A DNA stretch of 51,304 bases from an uncultured Collinsella sp. (GTDB taxonomy: Bacteria; Actinomycetota; Coriobacteriia; Coriobacteriales; Coriobacteriaceae): contig CALJMO010000024.1 in assembly GCA_937982065.1 (NCBI GenBank), positions 1 to 51,304 on the forward strand. Direction: 5' to 3'. Under the pieces are notes generated by a model. The model was not told the origin of the DNA. It searched no databases and worked only from the letters and a program-made list of their open reading frames with translations. A program made the translations under genes and the position numbers. This document shows, in pieces, positions 18,465 to 27,290 of the stretch. Each line of letters starts with the position of its first letter. Position 1 is the stretch's first letter.

Positions 18465-19568
18465 CTACCCCCTCAGCGATTCGATGAGGAAAGCGGCGAC
18501 CACACCTGGGCCTCCAACCGAGGCGTAATACTTAGCACGCCCCAAGGCACCATCCGTCGCAAAACTCGGATGCTCGTCAACCCAGCCCTCAGGATCTTTG
18601 AGGATGGCAGCGAGATTTGCGCGCTTCCACGGCTTGAGGTCGTCAAGCGAAAAGTCCCCGGCGTCCAAGGCCGCTTGGAACTCCTTGGCCATCTGAACCA
18701 GGAACTCCTTATAGAACTTAGGCGCCAGGCGCACGTAGTTCCACATGTACGAATCGTACTTAATGAGCTGATTGAACTTGAGCATGCGCTCGACGTCATC
18801 GCTTGCGTGGTCGCGGGCATAATCCTCTCGAATCCAACGCTCAATCTCGGCATACTCGGTATTGACGCAAAAGACCTTAGCCGAAGAATTGACCGAGGAA
18901 TTCTCGTTGTCCTGGCGATACGACAACACGGCATCATGTAGGTAAACAGCCTTATCGGCGCACGCGATCACCTTAAAGGCGAATGACGTGTCCTGAAAGG
19001 ATGCCCCCGGAGTCGGCAGGAACGTAATGCCGTTGCGCTCAAGAAAATCGCGACGGTACACGGCCGACCAAATCGACGGCTTTTGCTTAAAGAACTGAGT
19101 CGTATCGCTCGGGTGCACCGGCTTGCCGCAATCCTGAGGTCTAAACATCTCGTGCAGCGAGCGGCGCTCCTCGGGCTTAGACCAGTAGAAATCAAAGTTC
19201 GCCTTCGCAAAGTCGGCATTATTGCTATCGGCGGCCGAGACAAGCTTTTCGAGTGCGTCGGACGCCATAAAGTCATCGGACTCCAAGATGCCAACGTACT
19301 TGCCACGCGCCATCTCCAGACCGTGGTTCATCGAGTCGCCGTAGCCGCTGTTGGCCTTGTCGATCATCTTGACGCGCCCATCGCGCTCCATATACTCGCG
19401 GATAATCGCCGGCGAGTTGTCGGTCGACCCGTCGTTAATGCAGATGATCTCAATATCCTTGAGCGTCTGCGCCAGGGCGGAATCGAGACACTCGCGCAGG
19501 TAGCGCTGAACATTGTAAATGGGAATAAGCAGCGACAGAACAGGGCTGCCAGAGGCGTTAGTAGACAA
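18465..19568 (-). CDS. GT2 family glycosyltransferase (TTG start), first gene of the operon
   Basis: 367 residues, paralogous to 16225-17343: LSLLIPIYNVQRYL, CINDGSTDNSP, NSGYGDSMNHGLEMARGKY and GILESDDFM. Here too TTG is the probable start, with AAGGAG 5-6 nt before it. Its upstream region is shared with the divergent acyltransferase gene. Family members of this type often attach sugars during capsular or wall polysaccharide synthesis. Confidence 0.87.
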   Translation of the reverse strand: MSTNASGSPVLSLLIPIYNVQRYLRECLDSALAQTLKDIEIICINDGSTDNSPAIIREYMERDGRVKMIDKANSGYGDSMNHGLEMARGKYVGILESDDFMASDALEKLVSAADSNNADFAKANFDFYWSKPEERRSLHEMFRPQDCGKPVHPSDTTQFFKQKPSIWSAVYRRDFLERNGITFLPTPGASFQDTSFAFKVIACADKAVYLHDAVLSYRQDNENSSVNSSAKVFCVNTEYAEIERWIREDYARDHASDDVERMLKFNQLIKYDSYMWNYVRLAPKFYKEFLVQMAKEFQAALDAGDFSLDDLKPWKRANLAAILKDPEGWVDEHPSFATDGALGRAKYYASVGGPGVVAAFLIESLRG

Positions 19569-19634
19569 ATGTGCTCCTTAGGAAATACCTGTCGTTTCAT
19601 GGTATCAAAGGGTCAGCGCGCCAGCGGGCGTTTA

Positions 19635-19640
19635 TATAAT
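19635..19640 (+). promoter_or_regulatory. Possible -10 box of the acyltransferase gene
   Basis: A perfect TATAAT, 40 bp before the ATG at 19681. No good -35 is seen 16-18 bp upstream (GTCAGC at most), so a weak or activated promoter is possible. Confidence 0.35.
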
Positions 19641-19680
19641 CTATGGAGCTCGCAGAGGCAAACCGATAAGAAAGGACGTC

Positions 19681-20811
19681 ATGCAGCCCAAAGCCGCACG
19701 CAACATACCCATCGAAGCACTGCGTTTGGTTGCGGTCGCCGGCATCGCGGTGTTCCACACCTTTCAGTGGACCTTCCAAGCCGCCTGCGTCGGCGCCGTA
19801 GAATATGCCCCACTTGCGATGTCCCCCTATTCCGGCGTGCTCGGTTTTATTAACTTGCTGGGCTGCTGGGCCAACGAGGTCTTCTTTATGATCTCGGGCT
19901 ATTTTCTCATCGCTTCGGCCGCGCGTGCTTGGGACGGTGGAGCAACGTGGAAGTCGCAAATGCAACGGGCGGCGCAGCGCCTTGGCAAGGTCATCTTGCC
20001 TACTGCGTTTTATTGCCTCATGGCGCTCGCGTGGTCCACGGTCGTCTCACCCATTCCCGATGTCTCCCTGCACGCGCACTATTGGTACACGCTGGGGCTT
20101 GAGTTTATCTGGGTCTATGCCGCCACGGTCTTCATGGCGCCGCTGTTTGGCCTGGCCAAGAGTCGACTCTCTAAGAGGAGCTACACGGCAGCGGTCATCG
20201 TCGTTGGAATCCTCGCATTTGTTGTTAACGGGTATTTAGCCGCCATGAGTGCGACAAGCGCCGGCGAGTTTTCTTGGCTCCAGAAGTCCATGAGCGCTAC
20301 CACGTACGTAGTCGCATTTTTGATCGGCGGGCTGCTCCGCGACATTACCGATGTCATGGATTCGGACAGGGCGGGCGCCTTAGGCATGCGGTCGCTCGCA
20401 GCGGTTTTGGTGCTCACCACCATCCTGGAAGGCGAACTCTCCTTCACCGGCAACCTCACAGCAATGGCAGCCCTCTCCTACAAATCGACCTCGTTGATCT
20501 CGTTTGTCCTCGCTGCCACCTCCCTGCTCTTTGCGGCTACCCGACGCAGCGCCTCGGACAATCCACGAGCCGCAGGCGTCATCGTCACCCTTTCGACCGC
20601 CACGCTCGGTTTCTATGTGATGCAGTCGCTCACCAGTAGCCTGTGGCGTCCCGTCTTCAATACGTTGCTCGCAAACATACTGGTCAGCCAAAACAGCCCG
20701 GCAGCTATATGCATCGTCACGGGTACCGTCATTAGCATCGTCTTTGCCTTAGTGCTCCTCATCATCGACGCAGCTAGAAGCCTTATCGCTCGCAAGCTCA
20801 AGCGACAATAG
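19681..20811 (+). CDS. Acyltransferase family 3 membrane protein (OafA-like)
   Basis: 376 residues with about ten transmembrane helices. The family signature is present at the N terminus: an Arg/Leu-rich first segment (EALRLVAVAGIAVFHTFQW, with the catalytic-type His) and NEVFFMISGYFLI. Such proteins transfer acetyl or other acyl groups to surface sugars. The position between glycosyltransferase genes points to O-acylation of the same glycan. AAAGGA precedes the ATG. Confidence 0.87.
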   Translation: MQPKAARNIPIEALRLVAVAGIAVFHTFQWTFQAACVGAVEYAPLAMSPYSGVLGFINLLGCWANEVFFMISGYFLIASAARAWDGGATWKSQMQRAAQRLGKVILPTAFYCLMALAWSTVVSPIPDVSLHAHYWYTLGLEFIWVYAATVFMAPLFGLAKSRLSKRSYTAAVIVVGILAFVVNGYLAAMSATSAGEFSWLQKSMSATTYVVAFLIGGLLRDITDVMDSDRAGALGMRSLAAVLVLTTILEGELSFTGNLTAMAALSYKSTSLISFVLAATSLLFAATRRSASDNPRAAGVIVTLSTATLGFYVMQSLTSSLWRPVFNTLLANILVSQNSPAAICIVTGTVISIVFALVLLIIDAARSLIARKLKRQ

Positions 20812-20981
20812 ACACGCTGCCGTAAGACGCTAAAGCCGCTACAGCCGTGGCAGGTTCCTGCGTTTTATTCAAAGCTTGCCGCCAAGGTGCGACGAGCCTT
20901 TACAATAGGACAGTCCCAAGGACGTATTCGATAGCTTCCGCGCAGCACTCGCCCGCCGCGCGTGAAAGGATATATTGCCCC

Positions 20982-22001
20982 ATGCCTTCAACCCTCCCCG
21001 CTCCCATCGATAAGCTCGCCATCGTCGTCGTTACGTACAAGCGCCAGGAACTCCTGGCCAACTTGTTCGACTCCATGACCGAGCTCACGGCAACGCCCTG
21101 GCGCATCGTGATTGTCGATAACGAGAATTCGCGCGAGACCGAGGCCATGTGCACCGCATTCAACGAGCGCTTGGCCAACCTGTGGGGCATCGACACCGAG
21201 CAGCCCGACGCGCAGGGCGGCACCGACCGCGTCATCTACGCACCACAGCTCGAAAACGGCGGCGGTGCGGGCGGCTTCTCCGCCGGCACTAAATGCGCCT
21301 ACGACCTGGGCGCCCAGTGGTTCTGGGTGATGGACGACGACGTGCTCGTCATCCCCGAAGGCATCGAGCGCTTGGCCAAGTGGACCGACCGCTACGATGT
21401 CATCCAGGGTTCGCGCCTGGACTTTGACGGCGGCGCGTTCTTTTGGCAGTACCAACTGATCCTTTCGCTCGGCATTCCAAACCCTGTCGCCAAGTGGGAT
21501 CTGGGTCCCGAGGGCTACCGCACCATGAACCAGCTGTGCTTTGAGGGCGGCATGTTCTCGCGCCGCGTGGTCGACAAGATTGGCCTGCCCGACGCGCGCT
21601 TCTTTATCTACGGCGACGATGCCTGCTATGGCTACGTGGCCAGCCAGCACTTCCCCGCCGCCGTTGTTGCCGACGTGGTTCTCAAGCGCGCCCGCGCTGT
21701 CTCTAACTGGGATATCGCCGGCAAGCGCCAGCTCAACTCTACGAGCGACACCAACCGTTACTACATCATGCGCAACCGCGGTTATCTGGCCCGCTACATG
21801 CAGATCTACGGCGACTACCACCCCATGCTGTTCCGCCTGGGCAATGCCGCGACCTTCTGCAAGGAATTCATTCGTCTGGCAGCAGTCGACAAATGCTTTA
21901 AGACCGGCATTCCGGCGCTGCGCCGCGGCATGAAGGACGCCCGCAAGATCATCAAGGATCCCAACTGGAAGCCCATGCCGCCCATGAAGGACGCGGAGTA
22001 A
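20982..22001 (+). CDS. GT2 glycosyltransferase, galactofuranosyltransferase-like
   Basis: 339 residues: LAIVVVTYKRQELL, IVDNENS, ENGGGAGGFSAGTKCAYD and the metal-binding WFWVMDDDVLV. The GGAGGF and MDDD elements and the later FIYGDDACY resemble the GlfT2-like branch of GT2 that adds galactofuranose from UDP-Galf. No UDP-galactopyranose mutase is in the window, so the sugar is uncertain. ATG 20982 is preferred over the longer frame from 20847 because the GT2 fold begins right after it and GAAAGGA lies upstream. Confidence 0.85.
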   Translation: MPSTLPAPIDKLAIVVVTYKRQELLANLFDSMTELTATPWRIVIVDNENSRETEAMCTAFNERLANLWGIDTEQPDAQGGTDRVIYAPQLENGGGAGGFSAGTKCAYDLGAQWFWVMDDDVLVIPEGIERLAKWTDRYDVIQGSRLDFDGGAFFWQYQLILSLGIPNPVAKWDLGPEGYRTMNQLCFEGGMFSRRVVDKIGLPDARFFIYGDDACYGYVASQHFPAAVVADVVLKRARAVSNWDIAGKRQLNSTSDTNRYYIMRNRGYLARYMQIYGDYHPMLFRLGNAATFCKEFIRLAAVDKCFKTGIPALRRGMKDARKIIKDPNWKPMPPMKDAE

Positions 22002-22025
22002 CGGCGGCCGGAAACACCACGGCGC

Positions 22026-23822
22026 TTAAAGCCGCTGGCACACCGTAGCCACATGCTGCCCATCAAAACCGAACCCCCAGCGCATGCGGCCCACGCCGGG
22101 TCGCGGCACGCGGATTTCGTCGATGCCGTCGCGCTCTATGTCGAGTAGTGCCTGAACGGCCAGCAGTTCCAGGCCGAGTGCGTCCACACCGGGGTCATAC
22201 ATCATGTTGATAGAAATCAGCGGACGCTCATCGAGCATACCAATCGTGTCTGCCACGTCAAACATAGCGCCCGTAGGAAAAACCTGGATGTCCCAGCGAT
22301 CCGCGCCATGCTTTCGCCTCGAGGCAGGATAGGCATAGCCCGGCAATCCAAAGCAGAGCCCCTGCAAGAGCAGGTGATATGGCAACGGCGCATCTGGGTC
22401 GGTCGTACCGATTCCTGCATCTCCCAGGATGCGGCTTAGCGCCCGCCTCACCGTATCCTCGTCCCCACGGCACAACCCGTCGCGAAACGCATCGACGTCT
22501 CGAATGTCTTCGGCAGCACATTCAAACCACTCAACAATCACGAGACGCAAGGCCTGGCGAAGCTCGTTATTAGGCAGCCGCAGAGCACGGAGGCGACTGC
22601 CATGCTCCGATTCCTCCGTCATATCCGTCGTCAGGAAACCGGACAGATACAGCGCCGTCCACATGCCATCGTCAGGCGAGACATCTGGCCCCGCAGCGCC
22701 CAAACAAAGCGGAGCCTCAACGCACCCATGGGCCTCGAGCAAATCGAACAAGGCCGAAAGGCGGTCGAGATTCCACCCGGCAACTACCCTACTCAGGCAA
22801 TCGGCATACCCATACAGATCGGCACGCACAGGCGCCGTGCAGCCTCGGTCCAAAAACCCAATCACACGCGCCGGACTCGAGCAATAGGCCCTACCAAACC
22901 GATATCCCTCGAGCCATTCACGCGCATCATCTAGGTATTCCTCGCACCCAGCATGATTCAACAGAGCCTGGACCTCGACATCCGAAAAGCCGAAACATCG
23001 TTCACACCACGCCGACAGCGGCGTCGTCAGACAATACGAGCAGCCGCGCGAAGAAAGCGCCGCTTCGGCAGGACCGGGACACTCCCCCATCAGACACGTC
23101 AGCCGCAACGAATCGCGCGCAGTGGCAATGGCGTCAAACAGCACACGGTCAAGTAGTTCTGCCGGATCGGCGTCGGAAGCGTTCCTCGCGCTCGCACGGC
23201 GAGACCACGCCGCATCGTACCCATCAACGAGCAATACAACCTGCTCATCGCAGGCAATCTCCAGCAGCTCTATGAGCACACCGAGCGCTGAGTCAACCTC
23301 GTCCGCGCTCGCCACGCCACGCGCGACACGTTCGATGTGACGCACCTTATCTCGAGCTAAATCCGGAGCCTCCAAGAGCGCCAACAAGCGAGCGCACTCG
23401 CCCGAAAGGGCATCGCGCACGACGTCGGCAACAGCGGGGCCACGCCTCGCAGCGCCAGAAAAGTCCAGCGATATCACCGGATAGCAAGCGTACTCATCCC
23501 GATAGCGCCCGCCGTTCGCATCCCAAATCTGAGCATCGGCAAACAAACGCTGACCAGAGCGACCGACCGCTGGACGCTCCAGAAAAGCCCTGAGCATCGA
23601 CAAGTTCATGCTCTTGCCAAAACCCTCGGGTCGACAGCACACCACAACGGACGCGTCGCAGTCCAACACATCGGCAATAAACATGGTCTTGTCAACCAGC
23701 ATGCAACGACCAATGGCATCGGCAAAATCATGCACACCGACCGGCAAAACCGCATCATCGACATGGTTGACAAGCCGTACGCCAAAAGTATCGGCACTGT
23801 TGCAATACTCCTGTTCAGACAC
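22026..23822 (-). CDS. AAA-ATPase-like protein with PD-(D/E)XK-type C-terminus
   Basis: 598 residues. The N-terminal half matches the AAA-ATPase-like family that starts with a cue-like FADAIGRCMLVDKT motif followed by a Walker A region. Here the P-loop reads CRPEGFGKSMNLSML, so it keeps GKS. A Walker B-like VVLLVDGYDAAW follows. The last 70 residues (LGLELLAVQALLDI...) fit a degenerate nuclease-fold domain, as in family members. The function of the family is unknown; mobile and defence roles have been suggested. The start is GTG with GGGAG upstream. It converges with the GT2 gene, 24 bp apart. Confidence 0.75.
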   Translation of the reverse strand: MSEQEYCNSADTFGVRLVNHVDDAVLPVGVHDFADAIGRCMLVDKTMFIADVLDCDASVVVCCRPEGFGKSMNLSMLRAFLERPAVGRSGQRLFADAQIWDANGGRYRDEYACYPVISLDFSGAARRGPAVADVVRDALSGECARLLALLEAPDLARDKVRHIERVARGVASADEVDSALGVLIELLEIACDEQVVLLVDGYDAAWSRRASARNASDADPAELLDRVLFDAIATARDSLRLTCLMGECPGPAEAALSSRGCSYCLTTPLSAWCERCFGFSDVEVQALLNHAGCEEYLDDAREWLEGYRFGRAYCSSPARVIGFLDRGCTAPVRADLYGYADCLSRVVAGWNLDRLSALFDLLEAHGCVEAPLCLGAAGPDVSPDDGMWTALYLSGFLTTDMTEESEHGSRLRALRLPNNELRQALRLVIVEWFECAAEDIRDVDAFRDGLCRGDEDTVRRALSRILGDAGIGTTDPDAPLPYHLLLQGLCFGLPGYAYPASRRKHGADRWDIQVFPTGAMFDVADTIGMLDERPLISINMMYDPGVDALGLELLAVQALLDIERDGIDEIRVPRPGVGRMRWGFGFDGQHVATVCQRL

Positions 23823-23960
23823 CGTAACTTCTCCCTAAAACGCAGCACGAAGCCCATTGTAGCGAGCAGTTCAAGTGCAACGCTGGATCCGTGCAAAGGC
23901 ATCGGGCAACGGTAGGAACAAAGGCCTTGAGGGGGCATAACAAATCGTTGTGCAACAAAA

Positions 23961-23990
23961 TGGGGCCCGATGCAACTGCACCGGCCCCCA
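23961..23990 (-). terminator. Terminator of the MPKTG protein gene
   Basis: On the minus strand a GC-rich stem (TGGGGGCCGGTGCA with its imperfect complement) is followed by TTTTG, 35 bp after the stop at 24026. Confidence 0.75.
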
Positions 23991-24025
23991 TTGCGAATCT
24001 TTAGTTGTCGGGCAACCGAAAGGGA

Positions 24026-25804
24026 CTACTCCTCGGAGTCGTTCTGCCCAGCAGCCTTCTTTTGCTGATCGAGCTTATGCTTGCCACTCACAATAGACGT
24101 GGCACCCAGCGTGGCCAAGCTTGCACTGGCAAGGCTCGCCATAACGATAAGGTCGCCCGTCTTGGGCATGTTACCGCCAGATGACTTGGTCGTTGTAGTC
24201 GTCGTGGTTGTAGTGGTCACCGTCTTGGAGTCATTTTGCTCTTGGACTTGGTTGTCAGCACCGCTCTTGTCGTCGTCTTCGGGCTGTTTCTTTTCGCCCT
24301 CGGTCTTGCTCTCGTCCTTCTTCTGACCGGACTTGTCGCCCTTCTCATCAGAGCTAGGACCCTTATCGGATTCAGCCTTCTCGGAAGCCTTGTCCTTGGA
24401 GTCGCCCTTTGCGGCTTCGGTCTTTTCCGTGGAAACCTGATCAGAGTTGTCCTTGTTCTGGGCCGAGCCGTTATTGACGCCAGCCATCAGCGAAGAACCA
24501 AGCGTAGAACCAAGCTGCTCGGAGAAAGAAGGCTTCTTGTCCGGCGAAGCAACGGGAGCGTCCGGCGCCTTATTCGAGTCGTCCTTGGAAGCATCGGAAT
24601 CAGGGGTTGCGTCAGAGCCGGAGCCGTTGTTAGAGCCGGTGTCAACGGACGAATCGCTCGAGCCGGTAGATGAGTTAGAGGTGTCAGCGCCGGTCGAACC
24701 AGAAGCGTCGCTGTCCGTATTGCCGGCAGAGCTTGAAGGCGAATCGCCCGCAGCAGAGCCGTTCGAATCGGAGACGTTCGAGGTAGAGCCGTCGTTGGTA
24801 GTGCCACCAGCAGAGCCATTACCGTCAGCATCGGTCGAGGGCGCATCCATCCTGTCATCGTTAGCATCGTCACTCGAGTCGTCATTCGAATCAGGTGTCG
24901 GCGAGGGCGCCGGTGTGGGCTCGGGCTGCACGGGCGTCGCGGCGGCAGCCTCGTCCTCGGCGATATAAGCCAAGCAGTCCTTTAGCTCGTTGCGGTAGCG
25001 GTTCTTCCAGCCCTCGTGGTACTGGGGTTGTCTCGAATACTTGGTCGCCACGTTATTGACCACGCTGTTGGAAAGCGCCGTCACAAACTCGCGATCGGAC
25101 ATATCGTTGGAAAGATTCGCCCAGCGGAAAAAGTCCCTGCAGCCACCAGTGCCGCACATGTTGGTAATGCTCCACACCATGCCCTTGACGCAGTCGGCGC
25201 GGCCCGAAATATCAATACCCAGGCCGCTCTTGAGCCACGCCTCGGTCACCGCATAGTACGAGTTGTACGCATAAGCGTCTTGAAGTGCTGAGAACTCAAC
25301 AGGATCGGTGTTGTAAGCACCCTGGAAGGCCTCCTGCGCAATACGCCCCAACTCGGTGAGCTGGCCGTTCTCGTACATGGCATTGCTCGTGTTGGAAATC
25401 TCGCTGCCGCGATCAATCGCATCCTTGAGCATGCTGTACTTGGCAGAATCGTAGTTGTAAACCTGCTTCATAAACGGAATGAGCGACCAACGGCGGTCGA
25501 ACTGGTAATAGCCCAGCGCGTTATAACCGTCGCCATACGAAAAGCCCTGGTTATAGTTGCCATGGCTCTCATATTTGGTGAAGTACTTCATCTCGGGAGT
25601 CACATTGACAAACGAAACGCCCTGGACCGACCTCAGCACGCCCGAGAAGGACTGCTGGGTGTAGAGGCCTTTGTCGATATCGGTGGCATCCGAGGCGACG
25701 CCCGGCGTGGGCTCCTCGGCAGCGACGGGTGCCGGCGCGGAAACGGCGCCAAACGAAAGCGCCAACGTCAGGCCCGCGACAATAGCAGAATGCTTGGGCT
25801 GCAT
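24026..25804 (-). CDS. Secreted lysozyme-fold protein with MPKTG wall-sorting signal
   Basis: 592 residues. Residues 1-29 are a signal peptide. About 65-290 resembles a lysozyme/transglycosylase fold, with candidate catalytic Glu79 in KYESHGNYNQG and the later NALGYYQFDRR. About 300-540 is a low-complexity Ser/Asp/Gly/Thr then Lys/Glu/Asp linker. The end holds MPKTG at 546-550, a hydrophobic helix and a positively charged segment, the layout of a sortase substrate with Met in place of Leu. The linker could span the wall. Muramidase activity is inference. It is monocistronic, with its own terminator. Confidence 0.75.
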   Translation of the reverse strand: MQPKHSAIVAGLTLALSFGAVSAPAPVAAEEPTPGVASDATDIDKGLYTQQSFSGVLRSVQGVSFVNVTPEMKYFTKYESHGNYNQGFSYGDGYNALGYYQFDRRWSLIPFMKQVYNYDSAKYSMLKDAIDRGSEISNTSNAMYENGQLTELGRIAQEAFQGAYNTDPVEFSALQDAYAYNSYYAVTEAWLKSGLGIDISGRADCVKGMVWSITNMCGTGGCRDFFRWANLSNDMSDREFVTALSNSVVNNVATKYSRQPQYHEGWKNRYRNELKDCLAYIAEDEAAAATPVQPEPTPAPSPTPDSNDDSSDDANDDRMDAPSTDADGNGSAGGTTNDGSTSNVSDSNGSAAGDSPSSSAGNTDSDASGSTGADTSNSSTGSSDSSVDTGSNNGSGSDATPDSDASKDDSNKAPDAPVASPDKKPSFSEQLGSTLGSSLMAGVNNGSAQNKDNSDQVSTEKTEAAKGDSKDKASEKAESDKGPSSDEKGDKSGQKKDESKTEGEKKQPEDDDKSGADNQVQEQNDSKTVTTTTTTTTTTKSSGGNMPKTGDLIVMASLASASLATLGATSIVSGKHKLDQQKKAAGQNDSEE

Positions 25805-25874
25805 AAGATCCTCCCTGCATTGGTGTAGTTAAAGTTCAGTTTGCAAAGATAAAAATAAGTATTGCAGCTCGCCC

Positions 25875-25890
25875 GTTGTTGCGCAACAAC
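25875..25890. promoter_or_regulatory. Perfect 16-bp palindrome upstream of the MPKTG protein gene
   Basis: GTTGTTGCGCAACAAC lies about 70 bp before the ATG at 25804 and 43 bp past the HEPN gene stop. It could be an operator, or a weak hairpin ending the upstream operon. No T-run follows. Confidence 0.3.
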
Positions 25891-25932
25891 CCCTCGGTAA
25901 ACGGCAACAACCCTCCGCGAAATCTTAAGGAA

Positions 25933-26352
25933 TTAAACAAACTGGTCGTCGGGCGCCATCAGAAGCTCGCCGTATCGCTCCATCAGCCCGTCCCTCAACT
26001 GACAGAAAGCGGGGATATAGACGTTCAAGATGCGCTGAATCAAATCTTGAGCGAGCTTGTTGTCGTAGATATGGACGTTCGTATTGCGGTCTCTGAGCAT
26101 GTCTAGCCAGGCCGCCTCATCAATAAAGTCGTAGAATCGGTACGACTCCTTCAAGATGGCACGAGGAGACCCCGACGCGGCAAGCGTGGCGCCCTCATAC
26201 TCGAGCAGACGCTTAAGGAGCTTCCAGCTCAGTTCAAATTGAAGATTGAACTTATTAATCAATCCACTCTGGACAAAATCATTGTTGAGATCCTGATTGG
26301 GCGCATCCTCAAGATTCGCCAAGGCGCTGGCAAAGTTCTCATATTTTTTCAT
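25933..26352 (-). CDS. HEPN-family protein (HI0074 / MNT partner)
   Basis: 139 residues, all-helical, of the nucleotidyltransferase substrate-binding / HEPN type. It carries RDRNTNVHIY, which contains the R-x4-H motif of HEPN ribonucleases. Its ATG overlaps the end of the MNT gene by 14 bp. HEPN/MNT pairs act as toxin-antitoxin modules in which the MNT partner modifies the HEPN protein. Whether this copy is toxic is not known. Confidence 0.8.
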   Translation of the reverse strand: MKKYENFASALANLEDAPNQDLNNDFVQSGLINKFNLQFELSWKLLKRLLEYEGATLAASGSPRAILKESYRFYDFIDEAAWLDMLRDRNTNVHIYDNKLAQDLIQRILNVYIPAFCQLRDGLMERYGELLMAPDDQFV

Positions 26353-26626
26353 ACAGAATCACACCATCCCTGGCAATTTCATCGAGCAATTGCTGCGATA
26401 AGGGCTCATCGAGATTGACGACATCTACATCTAAAAGAGTATCAAGACGCTCCTCGATCAAATATGACAACCGGCCGAAATCCCGGCAACCTGCTACTGC
26501 GATGTCAATATCGCTCTTAGGCAAGTTGTCACCTCGAGCGCGGGAGCCAAACAGCACAACCTTCTCGGCGTCACACTCCCGAGCAAAAACTTCGATTTGC
26601 TTGTACACCTTGTCGAGAGATGCCAT
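26339..26626 (-). CDS. MNT-type minimal nucleotidyltransferase
   Basis: 95 residues with VVLFGSRARGDNLPKSDIDI, the GSxARG and DxD motifs of polymerase-beta-like minimal nucleotidyltransferases. A third acidic position may be in DVDVVNLDE. It is the probable antitoxin of the HEPN partner encoded directly downstream. It begins only 8 nt after the stop of the Rrf2 regulator gene and has no strong ribosome site, which suggests read-through from that gene. Confidence 0.82.
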   Translation of the reverse strand: MASLDKVYKQIEVFARECDAEKVVLFGSRARGDNLPKSDIDIAVAGCRDFGRLSYLIEERLDTLLDVDVVNLDEPLSQQLLDEIARDGVILYEKI

Positions 26627-26634
26627 TTGCAGCC

Positions 26635-27066
26635 CTACAGCTTAATGTCAAAGTTGATTTCGGGGACGGCGGCCAGGTCGGCCAACGTCACGCCGTCGAC
26701 GTACTTTTCGATCACGTCGTCCAGGCCGCGCCAGAACTTGACGGTCGAGCAAAGATCGCTGCGAGTGCAGCTGTTGTCGATGCCATCGCACGCCACGGGC
26801 GCCGTACTGCCCTCGACGGCGCGCAGGATGTCGCCGGCACGCACCTCGGCCGGGTCCTTGGCCATCATGTAGCCGCCGCCCTTGCCGCGCACGCTCTTAA
26901 GCAGGCCCGCCTTCATAAGCGGACGAACCAGCTGCTCCAGATACTTTTGTGAGATATGCTCGCGGTCGGCAACCTCGCGCAGGGCAATCTTGCCCTCGGC
27001 GTCGCCCAGCGCCGCGATATAGATCATCAGCCGGAGGGCATAGCGGCCCTTGGAAGAAATGAGCAT
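26635..27066 (-). CDS. Rrf2-family Fe-S regulator of the suf operon
   Basis: 143 residues. The N-terminal winged helix (ALREVADREHISQKYLEQLV) is followed by the Rrf2 wing GKGGGYMM and three cysteines in the pattern CDGIDNSCTRSDLC, a plausible [Fe-S] ligand set as in IscR. The gene is divergent from sufCBDSU, so it is probably the repressor of that operon and of itself, using cluster occupancy as the signal. The start at 27066 is set by GGGAGGG upstream; the frame is open further but lacks a second site. The MNT/HEPN genes follow in the same direction. Confidence 0.88.
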   Translation of the reverse strand: MLISSKGRYALRLMIYIAALGDAEGKIALREVADREHISQKYLEQLVRPLMKAGLLKSVRGKGGGYMMAKDPAEVRAGDILRAVEGSTAPVACDGIDNSCTRSDLCSTVKFWRGLDDVIEKYVDGVTLADLAAVPEINFDIKL

Positions 27067-27086
27067 ACCTACCCTCCCATCGCATC

Positions 27087-27161
27087 TGGGACAACATAAC
27101 CAGGTTTGTTTGTCCCAAATCTTAAGTAAATGGGACAAACACAACAGGTTATTTTGTCCCA
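27087..27161. promoter_or_regulatory. Rrf2 operator array: four half-sites in alternating orientation
   Basis: TGGGACAA at 27087-27094 and 27131-27138, TTGTCCCA at 27110-27117 and 27154-27161. Starts are 23, 21 and 23 bp apart, about two helical turns. The middle pair extends to GTTTGTCCCA / TGGGACAAAC. The array lies in the divergent region between the regulator and sufC. Binding by the Rrf2 protein is inferred from symmetry and position. Confidence 0.65.
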
Positions 27162-27198
27162 GAATTTGAAAAGTCGAGTGGATTAGTCGGGTTTTCCC

Positions 27199-27226
27199 TT
27201 GACTAACGCCGAACCCATAGTAACTT
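27199..27226 (+). promoter_or_regulatory. Possible sufC promoter
   Basis: TTGACT (27199-27204) and TAACTT (27221-27226) with a 16-bp spacer, downstream of the half-site array and about 65 bp before the sufC start. Confidence 0.4.
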
Positions 27227-27290
27227 TATTCCGAGAAGATTCCTAGGGTTTAGTACACCTATGAGTACACCATATACAGAGAGGGACAGC

